From NCBI GenBank assembly GCA_029907475.1, contig JARYLU010000002.1:1-64000 (forward strand): a DNA stretch of 64,000 bases, in the 5' to 3' direction. This DNA is from Bacillota bacterium. GTDB lineage: Bacteria > Bacillota > DSM-12270 > Thermacetogeniales > Thermacetogeniaceae. The notes under the pieces were generated by a model. That model was not told the origin of the DNA. It saw only the letters and a list, made by a program, of their open reading frames with translations, and did not search any database. Made by a program: the position numbers and the translations under genes. This document shows, piece by piece, positions 46,550 through 53,149 of the stretch (position 1 is the first letter of the stretch; the number at the start of each line of letters is the position of its first letter).

Positions 46550-47011
46550 ATGGGTTCAGGCTGGCTGGAAAAAATCATGTCTTTTATCGGTTTTGCAGAC
46601 AATTACGAGGATGAGGAGGATGACGATCCCGTCCCGGTAGTCGAGGAGCGCTCGCGTAAGCGTGCCCCGGTTTTGAGCCTCCATGCTTCTCCGGAAGCAA
46701 AGATTATGGTTGTCTCGCCGGTTACCTTCGATGAAGCTGAAAAAATAGCGAGCCACTTAAAAGGCCGGAAGTCTGTCATTGTGAACTTCGAACATACCCC
46801 TAAAGACACGGCACAGCGCATTATTGACTTTTTAAGTGGTGCTGTTTTTGTGTTAAACGGCGGCACTTTAAAAATTACTGCGGAGACCTTTCTTTTTGTA
46901 CCCAGTAATTTCTCGATCCATCCCGAGGGATTGACGAATGAATGGAAAGATAACCCGTTTCTTGAAATGGGGCCGGGAGGGGTAAAAGATCGTTTCCAGG
47001 AGAAAGGTTAG
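46550..47011 (+). CDS. sepF: cell division protein SepF
   Basis: SepF binds the FtsZ tail and the membrane and shapes the Z ring. The 153-residue protein has an amphipathic N-terminal helix (WLEKIMSFIGF), an acidic linker, and the SepF domain with VVSPVTFDEAEKIASHLK, the VNFEHTPKDTAQRIIDFLSG core and FLFVPSNF at the end. ATG start after GGGAAGGTGAC. The start of proC lies within its last codons. Confidence 0.93.
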   Translation: MGSGWLEKIMSFIGFADNYEDEEDDDPVPVVEERSRKRAPVLSLHASPEAKIMVVSPVTFDEAEKIASHLKGRKSVIVNFEHTPKDTAQRIIDFLSGAVFVLNGGTLKITAETFLFVPSNFSIHPEGLTNEWKDNPFLEMGPGGVKDRFQEKG

Positions 47012-47822
47012 CGTTATCGGCGCCGGAGCGATGGGGAGCGCCCTGGTGGCAGGATTTTTACAGGCCCGGCTGGTGAATCCCGAAGATGTTCTTGTCAGCG
47101 ACTTAAAACAAGAATGTCTTGCGCCCCTGGCAGAACGGTTTCGAGTAAGAGTTACAGAAGATAACAAGCAGGCTGCCCGCGTTGGGGACGTGGTGATTTG
47201 TGCCGTAAAACCTGCGCAGGTAAAGGGTGTTTTATCCGAAGTGACTCCTTTTCTCAAACCTGATAATTTATTCATTTCGGTTGCAGCCGGGGTAACGCTC
47301 TCTTTTATTGAAGCAAACTTGCCTTCGGGAATTCCGGTAATTAGAGCAATGCCTAATGTCCCGGCTTTAATCGGAGAGGGGATTACGGCCCTTGCGATGG
47401 GTAAATACGCAGGAGCAAAAGAGAGGGAAGAGGGAGAAGTTCTTTTCGGCGCGGTGGGACGGGTTGTTGTGCTGCCGGAGGAAAATTTAGATGCCGTGAC
47501 CGGTTTGAGCGGAAGCGGACCGGCCTATATCTCAGTAATTCTGGATGCCCTGGCAGATGGCGGCGTAAAGATGGGGCTTCCCAGGCAGGTTGCTCTGGAC
47601 CTGGCTCTTCAGACAATGATCGGTACCGCCAGGATGATCCAGTGCACCGGAGACCATCCCGGTTTTCTCAAAGACAGGGTTGCATCACCTGGTGGCAGTA
47701 CGATTTATGGGCTCCACGTCTTGGAGGCGGGTGGCTTGCGAGGTCTTTTGGTTGGTGCCGTAGAAGCCGCTTCGCAAAGAGCCAGGACATTACACATTTT
47801 TTTCGAGGAAAATAAAGGATGA
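46989..47822 (+). CDS. proC: pyrroline-5-carboxylate reductase, apparent ATC start
   Basis: Last step of proline synthesis, reducing pyrroline-5-carboxylate with NAD(P)H. The Rossmann motif VSVIGAGAMGSALVAGF and the C-terminal GLSGSGPAYI and SPGGSTI segments are complete. The first ATG (47031) would cut off the first strand of the Rossmann fold. The frame is open only back to TAA 46983 and contains no ATG, GTG or TTG before it. ATC at 46989 lies 6 nt after a strong GGGAGGGG (46975-46982) and gives a normal 277-residue protein. Either it starts at ATC or the sequence has an error. It overlaps sepF by 23 bp. Confidence 0.85.
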   Translation: MVSRRKVSVIGAGAMGSALVAGFLQARLVNPEDVLVSDLKQECLAPLAERFRVRVTEDNKQAARVGDVVICAVKPAQVKGVLSEVTPFLKPDNLFISVAAGVTLSFIEANLPSGIPVIRAMPNVPALIGEGITALAMGKYAGAKEREEGEVLFGAVGRVVVLPEENLDAVTGLSGSGPAYISVILDALADGGVKMGLPRQVALDLALQTMIGTARMIQCTGDHPGFLKDRVASPGGSTIYGLHVLEAGGLRGLLVGAVEAASQRARTLHIFFEENKG

Positions 47823-47829
47823 AGAACTC

Positions 47830-48108
47830 ATGAATTACGGCCGTTTTCTGATTACCTTGATTTCAGTTGGAGTAGAGATCTATGTATGGCTTATTCTGGC
47901 AAGGGTAATTCTTTCTTTTCTCCGCCCCCGCACTTTTAACCCAATCATCAGGTTTATTTACGAAGTGACCGAGCCCCTCCTTGCCCTCTGCCGCCGGTTA
48001 TTACCGGGCCCCGCGGCGGGCCTCGATTTTTCTCCTCTACTGGCGATTATTTTCCTGGAAATCGCGAAATATGTCCTGATAAATTTGGTGGCGCGTTTGC
48101 TCCTCTAG
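47830..48108 (+). CDS. yggT: YggT family membrane protein
   Basis: A 92-residue membrane protein with two hydrophobic segments (about 8-29 and 65-88) around the conserved FLRPRTFNPIIRFIYEVTEPLL core of the YggT family. The family lies next to sepF and proC in most Gram-positives and is linked to division or osmotic stress; its mechanism is unknown. It begins 7 bp after proC. Confidence 0.92.
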   Translation: MNYGRFLITLISVGVEIYVWLILARVILSFLRPRTFNPIIRFIYEVTEPLLALCRRLLPGPAAGLDFSPLLAIIFLEIAKYVLINLVARLLL

Positions 48109-48123
48109 GAGGCGGGTGCTGGC

Positions 48124-48432
48124 TTGAGGCCGTGGGTAAATGCGACCAGTAACGGTGTCAGAATCCAGGTTAAAGTGCAACCCCGGGCGGCAAAAAGCGA
48201 GATTGCGGGGGTAATAGGGGATCATGTCAAAGTGAGGTTAACCGCTCCTCCAGTAGAGGGAGAGGCAAATAAACTCCTGCAAAAGTTTCTGGGAGAAGTT
48301 TTCGGGTGCGGGGCCGGGAATGTAAGAATTCTCAGAGGATTAACAAGCCATAAGAAGTTAGTAGAAATAAAGGAGGTCGTCCTTGAAGAAGTGGTCCGTT
48401 TGGTAGAAAGTTCTTTCCCTCCGAAAGAATAA
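48124..48432 (+). CDS. yggU: DUF167/YggU family protein
   Basis: A 102-residue protein of the DUF167 (YggU) family: VKVQPRAAKSEIAGV, then KVRLTAPPVEGEANKLL and a C-terminal ILRGLTSHKKLVEI. The fold is known from structural genomics but the role is not. TTG start after AGGAGGCGG. It is the last conserved gene before the inserted block; in relatives ileS follows within a few genes. Confidence 0.92.
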   Translation: MRPWVNATSNGVRIQVKVQPRAAKSEIAGVIGDHVKVRLTAPPVEGEANKLLQKFLGEVFGCGAGNVRILRGLTSHKKLVEIKEVVLEEVVRLVESSFPPKE

Positions 48433-48492
48433 TCTCTCTGCCATCTATCTCATACTACTGATGAGAATAAAAAATAAAAAGGAGTGAGATAG

Positions 48493-48828
48493 GTGGAAAA
48501 GGATAAACACGTACTTCCTGATACCGAAGACACTTTTGCCGGCCGCGTAAGGAGGGGGGCCGGAGAAACGGAACCGGGTACAATTTTTGGGCCCGATAAT
48601 GAACCATTAACCCGGGTTGACACCGAGACGGCAGGGGAAATTATACCTGGTAGGACCGCACCGGGCCGGGAAATAATCCCGGGAAGGGATACGGGAGCAA
48701 GAGATGCCGAAACCGCCCGGGGAATTACGCCGGGAAGAGGCAACAGGCGAGACACGGAAACGGCAAGGGAACTTACCCCGAATCGAGGGGAAAGGAGAGG
48801 TTCGCCCGGACCCGGCCGCGCGAGATAG
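48493..48828 (+). CDS. repeat-rich hypothetical protein (DTETARE-type repeats)
   Basis: A 111-residue hydrophilic protein without recognised domain. It is Arg, Gly, Glu, Thr and Pro rich and carries about three to four imperfect repeats of the type DxETA-R/G-x-I/L-x-P-G/N-R: DTETAGEIIPGR, REIIPGR, DAETARGITPGR and DTETARELTPNR. There are no cysteines and no membrane segment, so it is probably disordered. GTG start after AAAGGAGTGAG and a terminator behind it indicate a real, separately ended gene. It occupies a position in which relatives may carry divIVA. Function unknown. Confidence 0.7.
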   Translation: MEKDKHVLPDTEDTFAGRVRRGAGETEPGTIFGPDNEPLTRVDTETAGEIIPGRTAPGREIIPGRDTGARDAETARGITPGRGNRRDTETARELTPNRGERRGSPGPGRAR

Positions 48829-48850
48829 TTACGGTACTTCGAGAACAGCG

Positions 48851-48887
48851 AACGAGGTCTTCTTCAAGAGAAGCACCTCGTTTTTTA
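48851..48887 (+). terminator. terminator after the repeat protein gene
   Basis: AACGAGGT (48851-48858) pairs with ACCTCGTT (48875-48882). The inner bases CTTCTT and GAAG add to the stem, and TTTTTT follows. Confidence 0.85.
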
Positions 48888-48966
48888 TTGCCTGAAAAAC
48901 CTACCAAGAGCATAAGGTCGCACTCTAGATCCCGTCTTATTCCCAGGTATACAAGTTGCCATGTTG

Positions 48967-49024
48967 TTTCGACAAAAGATCCTAAAATTCACCGTTGACT
49001 CAGCAATTTTTTTTTTACTATTTT
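48967..49024 (+). promoter_or_regulatory. Spo0A-like box and orphan promoter
   Basis: The extended Spo0A-box sequence TTTCGACAAAA lies at 48967-48977. A promoter-like pair follows: TTGACT (48995-49000) and TATTTT (49019-49024), 18 bp apart. Downstream there is only a broken transposase, so it may be a relic of a lost gene. The rest of 48888-49184 holds no gene. Confidence 0.3.
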
Positions 49025-49184
49025 AGTCTTGGAAATCCTGGAATTTAGAGGTTGTATTTTAAAAGTTTACAGACAGCAAAGACCCCTTATCTCCCAAGAG
49101 ATCCCCACTTCTATATATGTAATTAATTGGGACCGAAAAATCGCGCGCCACATCTGGCATTCAGGCGATTGAACAAGAAAGATC

Positions 49185-49819
49185 GTGATTCTTGCCGACC
49201 GGGGTTTTGGCAAGATCGATCTGTTCGACCACTTGAAATTGCTCCACTTCGATTACGTCATCCGGCTCAAGAGGAACGCCTACATCTACAACGAGTTCTA
49301 TAACGGTTCCCTTGAGCGGTTGGTCATCCAGGCGGGAACCTGGCGCGATTTCGGCGCCACCCTTTTCACTACCAAGAAGCGGTACCCGCTCAGATTGATT
49401 ACTTTCTACGATCATGGCCAGAAAGAGCCCTGGATCTTGACCACCAATCTGACGCCGGAGGAACTTAACATCGAAGACGCCGTCATTTATTACAGCCGCC
49501 GGATGGAGATCGAAGAGAGTTTTCCGCGATATCAAGAACGAGCGGAATGGTCTCTGTCTTCAGGGGAGCCCGCTATAAAAGCCCCGAGCGCTACGATCAC
49601 GTCTTTCTGGTCATCGCCTTTGGTTACCTGTTCATGGTGCTGGCCGGGCAGTGGGGCGAGGAACGGGGCTACCACCGGGGCATGATGGCCAATACGGCTA
49701 AACGCCGGACACTTGGCCTGTGGCGGGTTGGCAGAGAAATCATCAACAGACCCGACAAGTACCTGACTAGACCGGAAGCACTGATGTCAAGGGTCTCCAA
49801 GGTCATCCTGGTTGCCTGA
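49185..49819 (+). pseudogene. IS4-family transposase remnant, 5' truncated with two frameshifts
   Basis: The frame 49185-49520 reads as the C-terminal half of an IS4-type DDE transposase, with ILADRGFG (second Asp) and the Y-R-E-K signature in YYSRRMEIEESF. A one-base insertion near 49521-49525 (TTTTCC) and another near 49560-49566 (CAGGGGAGCC) break the frame. Corrected, the protein continues RDIKNER, then GARYKSPERYDHVFLVIAFGY to 49819. The first half, including the first catalytic Asp, is missing. Dead transposase. Confidence 0.85.
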
Positions 49820-50116
49820 GGTGAGTAATCACCTTTTAGGAACCGGGTTTGGATAAGACGTAAACCGGCACAACCAACTGGTCCAAGGCGGCTGGTATGC
49901 TATTTTTCGCTTCTGCTACGAAAGCGTATCGCCTTGCCTTCTTTGCGTACCTTTTCTGTGTTCGGTTGTCAAGGAACATGTTCAGATAACGGTGTCGGAT
50001 TCTGGGTGCGTCTATTAGGGCTACACTATTTCTAAAACTGGGGATACTTCAGCCTTATCTCCCAAGATATTTGGCCTATCTGCTCCTTAAAAGGCGAGTG
50101 CACTAAAACAAGAAAG
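49819..50116. other. intergenic remnant region between two transposase scraps
   Basis: No gene seen. GGTGA and TCACC just after the IS4 remnant form a tiny hairpin. The sequence CCTTATCTCCCAAGA at 50053-50067 and AACAAGAAAGAT at 50107-50118 also occur before the first transposase remnant (49085-49099 and 49172-49183). Confidence 0.5.
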
Positions 50117-50377
50117 ATGGGCGACCGTAACGGTCAACAAGTACGAGCCTTACTCCAGGAAAGCCGGGCCTATCAAAAGACCAAAGAATATCCCGAGTGC
50201 TGTAAAAGAGAGATGGTGGGTCACAGCCTGCGCAAGGCCCGCCACATCAGCCTGGCCAAAGTTACTCTCCGGTCGTACATCAATCGGCGCCGTAAGGAAG
50301 CTCAAATATTACTGGAAGTTGCTCGTCCCAAAAGCACAAAAAAAGCCTTAGGTTTCTGCTGCAAAAAGTCCATTTGA
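50117..50377 (+). pseudogene. C-terminal remnant of a second transposase (IS1182-like)
   Basis: An 86-codon frame whose middle, RALLQESRAYQKTKEY and later GHSLRKARHISLAKVTLRSY, resembles the C-terminus of IS1182-type DDE transposases (alignment from memory). The family's EH-containing catalytic segment seems disrupted and everything upstream is missing. It is a fragment, not an active gene. Confidence 0.55.
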
Positions 50378-50478
50378 GTTCATGGAAGTCGATATTCGAT
50401 ATTTAGTGTTCTGTATGGCTGTCAACTACTAGATGCACTTGCTTGGGTGACTAAATCGATGTTTCTGGCGGTGGAATC

Positions 50479-51065
50479 ATGATTATAATTTTCGAGGAGG
50501 GACATGACTTGGAGGAGTGCTTAAGAGAAAGTCAGGAGCATCGGGAGGAAGCTTTGTTGGAAAAGGATAACAGGGAGCTAGAGGCTTCTAATCGGCAGGC
50601 TTTGCTGAGATCGCTTGCTACGATGAACCTGGCTTATATAGCTCCTTACTTATCCCTGGCGCGGGTGGCGGACAAAGAGGTAAGCGTAGGGGCAACAGTG
50701 ACCGTACAGGTCCGGGAGGTGGATATTTTGCCACGAGAGAGTTACATCGTTGTTCGCATGTGCACTTCCACGGGTATAGATGCTTTGAAGTGCAAAAAGA
50801 ACATCGAAAATGTATTGTACACTTTCCGGAACCTCTCCAGTCAGGTTTTGAGCCCTTTGTATGCATAAGTAGAACTGGTGAATATCAGGAGGTGTTCGCC
50901 TACTCCAATGATGGAGAGTTTTTGGTTGAGAAGATAAGCGGTGACGACGAAACTGTATTACGAGAAGCGAAGAAAATGGCCGCCGAGAAGGAAATGCGTT
51001 CACTGGCACGGTTTGTGGACCTGATGGAGCAGGCGGTGAAGGGAGTAAGTGAATTTTTAGTTTAG
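50479..51065 (+). pseudogene. unknown protein gene, apparently frameshifted
   Basis: Two overlapping frames seem to be one gene. 50479-50868 starts with an acidic coiled-coil-like region (ECLRESQEHREEALLEKDN) and continues through VADKEVSVGATVTVQVREV to ILPRESYIVV. From about 50755 the other frame (to 51065) continues more sensibly: HVHFHGYRCFEVQKE, then FVCISRTGEYQEVFAYSNDGE and a helical C-terminus. A single-base indel near 50750-50760 would join them into a protein of about 195 residues. I do not recognise a family. It lies between transposase scraps and the candidate precursor peptide. Confidence 0.45.
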
Positions 51066-51071
51066 GGGCTA

Positions 51072-51245
51072 ATGAGAGTAAGGTGGTCTCCGCCCGACCG
51101 GCTCATCCTTAAACGGCTCAGCAGGGGAAAGATCCACCTTACCCTCGGTGACTATTATACGCGCGAGGGGAGTGACTTTCAATGGAGGCCACCTTCCTCT
51201 GAAATCCAGGAGAGGAAGGAGGTGAACCGCTGTGAGGGAATTTGA
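51072..51245 (+). CDS. possible small protein upstream of the candidate precursor
   Basis: An open frame of 57 codons, MRVRWSPPDRLILKRLSRGK to NRCEGI. It is basic and has no strong ribosome site. It overlaps the next start by 14 bp, so it could be a leader or simply chance. No family recognised. Confidence 0.3.
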   Translation: MRVRWSPPDRLILKRLSRGKIHLTLGDYYTREGSDFQWRPPSSEIQERKEVNRCEGI

Positions 51246-51459
51246 ACTTGACCGCTCGGTTGATGCTGTAGCGATAGAGGCGAGTAATTCATCGTCTGAT
51301 GGCGAGGTAAGGCCTCTGGTACTCTACACTCCATTCGTTGTTACACCGCTTGTTGCCTACAATGTAGTTGCGGTTGTTCATACAGCTGCTGCCGCTGTTA
51401 CGGCTGCGCTATGGGCCGGGGTTACAACAAAAACATATTTGTATGGGGGTAACCGGTAG
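51232..51459 (+). CDS. candidate precursor peptide (RiPP-like) of 75 residues
   Basis: A small protein with a hydrophilic N-terminal half (MREFELDRSVDAVAIEASNS up to about residue 28) and a very hydrophobic C-terminal half rich in Val, Ala and Thr, ending TTKTYLYGGNR. This leader/core-like division, the strong ribosome site AAGGAGGTG, and nearby radical SAM and ABC exporter genes make a modified peptide precursor plausible. It has no Cys, so thioether sactipeptide rings are excluded. Epimerised or carbon-carbon cross-linked residues would be possible. I do not recognise a named family; a small membrane protein is the alternative. Confidence 0.5.
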   Translation: MREFELDRSVDAVAIEASNSSSDGEVRPLVLYTPFVVTPLVAYNVVAVVHTAAAAVTAALWAGVTTKTYLYGGNR

Positions 51460-51558
51460 GGGTCATGTCTCCAGTTGATAATAAGTTGCAGTAAAGGCAT
51501 ATTCAGTAAAGGTAATTACAACGCATGTGAGTAATAAGTAATAATTGAGTAATAAGGA

Positions 51559-51594
51559 GGAGGTCGGGGAGTGTACAGAATGTTCCCCGGCCTC
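51559..51594 (+). other. 12-bp hairpin between the peptide gene and the PH-domain gene
   Basis: GGAGGTCGGGGA (51559-51570) pairs with TCCCCGGCCTCC (51583-51594), with one G-U pair and a 12-nt loop. No T-run follows, so it is not a normal terminator. It may act as a processing or stability stem that lets the short peptide message outnumber the downstream genes. Confidence 0.6.
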
Positions 51595-51617
51595 CCCACT
51601 AGTGAGGTGGCAAATCT

Positions 51618-52151
51618 TTGAGTGGGACTAGAGTTTTTAAAACAGCTCCGTACGATGTTTTCGTGAAAATTTCGACGTATGGACTCGGCCCTGTTCTCGT
51701 GGGGCTTGCTATAGGCTGGGCAGCCATAAAAAAACAAGACTGGGATCTTCCTTTAATACTTGGTGGAACATTACTAATCATCAATATTCTCGTCTATATC
51801 TTTTCTGCAGTACGTAAATATATAGTCAATGCGGAGCGGTTAGTTATCAAGAAACCAATAGGATCGTTTTCTATCCCTTACAGCCAGATTGCTACTGTGG
51901 AAGTTGTGAATAGTGTAAACGTAGGCTTTAAGGCTTGTGCGAATGCCGGGCTTTTCGGTTATTTCGGATTGTTTTTTGTTGTGGATGATAACGATACGGT
52001 AAGGATTTATGCAACAAATCTTAAACGAATGGCTCAGATTAAGACTACCGATGGCAAAAAAATATACCTTTCTCCGGCCGAACCAGAAAAGTTTGTCGAA
52101 GCGGTGAAGCGGCATTTAAGCCAAGACTGTCAGGGAGGAGAAAAATCATGA
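51618..52151 (+). CDS. membrane protein with bacterial PH-like domain
   Basis: A 177-residue protein with two membrane segments (about 20-36 and 44-63) and a C-terminal PH-like domain of the bPH_5 type: ANAGLFGYFGLFFVV, then KTTDGKKIYLSPAEPEKFVEAV. Such domains are common in membrane proteins linked to bacteriocin or transport loci, but the ligand is unknown. TTG start with GAGGTGG upstream. Its stop overlaps the start of the radical SAM remnant (ATGA). Confidence 0.65.
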   Translation: MSGTRVFKTAPYDVFVKISTYGLGPVLVGLAIGWAAIKKQDWDLPLILGGTLLIINILVYIFSAVRKYIVNAERLVIKKPIGSFSIPYSQIATVEVVNSVNVGFKACANAGLFGYFGLFFVVDDNDTVRIYATNLKRMAQIKTTDGKKIYLSPAEPEKFVEAVKRHLSQDCQGGEKS

Positions 52152-52562
52152 TTCCGCAGGTTCTGGCTTTTATTACGACGTATAGGTGCAACTTCTCGTG
52201 CGATCATTGCTCAGTCTCTGCCGGGCCGGATCGCCGGGAAGTGCTGGCGGCAGACGTTATGCGGCGGGCCATAGAACAAGCTTACGCTCTGCCGTCCATC
52301 CGGGTGATAGTCTTTGGCTTCCGGGGCATCCCTGCCCGAAATTGTCGGGCGGATGCAGAGAAACGTGTTTTACTGGTGGCTGCATCTTGAAGGGCCGGAA
52401 GCAGTGCTGGCCGAACTGGGAGTGGAAAAGAAATTCTACCGGGGGTGCGAAGCTTGCTTTTACCTGGGCACGGCCTACCAGGAGAAGTTGCGTGCTTTAG
52501 CTGAAAGGAAAGAGGAAATTTTCGCGCGGTGGGAGGTGAAAAAAGTTGGCTTACCAGCTTAG
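52148..52562 (+). pseudogene. radical SAM peptide-maturase-like gene, internally deleted
   Basis: The first frame has a perfect radical SAM cluster motif, C14-NFS-C18-DH-C21, within ITTYRCNFSCDHC, and is open for about 56 residues to VIVFG, where FTGGEP would be expected. The sequence then jumps into another frame (from about 52314) that reads LPEIVGRMQRNVFYWW, later RGCEACFYLG, and ends KKVGLPA at 52562. This looks like the C-terminal part of the same enzyme, with an auxiliary CxxC. About 200 central residues are missing. A strong GGGAGGAG precedes the ATG. It is probably a dead maturase. Confidence 0.7.
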
Positions 52563-53106
52563 CTTCTGGGAGGTAATTAAAGCCTTCTTCGTGCCGGTAG
52601 ATCCCGTTTTTTATCTTTTTCTCGCAATTTTATTAGCAGGCGTCGGTATTCCTGTCGGTTCCCTACTGTACGCGTTAAGAAAAGGAGTGCCTTTTCGAAA
52701 GCTACTCCTTATGCCTGTGACAGTTATGGTTGTGCTGGCAGTTATACCGGTCATGAGTCTGCTTTACACCGGTTCGGGGTGGCGCTTGGAAAATGGAAAG
52801 TTGCAGATGAAAGCTACCCCGGGAGCTCTGGAGTCCGTAGAACTGAAAAAAGCACGGGTTACTCTGGTGGAGAGTACCGGGCCCTGGCAGGCAACTCTGC
52901 GCACAAACGGGATTGGTCTCTCTGGTTTTTCTGCCGGCCGGTTTAAATTTAAAAACGGCAAAGAGGCGCTTTATTTCCGGTATGTCGAGTCGCCCCATAA
53001 GGTAGTGCTGGAGTCTGATGGTCGCTACTACGTGCTGTCGTATCCCGGTGTAGAAGAGCTCTATTGGGAACTTATAGCCCGGGGCGCGCGGCCGGCAGAA
53101 CTGTGA
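52546..53106 (+). CDS. membrane protein with second PH-like domain
   Basis: A 186-residue protein: two membrane segments (about 22-43 and 51-72), then a soluble domain with WRLENGKLQMKATPG and RTNGIGLSGFSAGRFKF, the latter resembling bPH_5 domains. It partly parallels the gene two places upstream. TTG start 52546 after GGGAGGTG, overlapping the end of the radical SAM remnant by 17 bp. Function unknown; the context suggests a part in export or immunity. Confidence 0.6.
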   Translation: MAYQLSFWEVIKAFFVPVDPVFYLFLAILLAGVGIPVGSLLYALRKGVPFRKLLLMPVTVMVVLAVIPVMSLLYTGSGWRLENGKLQMKATPGALESVELKKARVTLVESTGPWQATLRTNGIGLSGFSAGRFKFKNGKEALYFRYVESPHKVVLESDGRYYVLSYPGVEELYWELIARGARPAEL

Positions 53107-53149
53107 TTTCGATCCACGAACTACAATTAAATTTAAGGAGTTTGAACTT

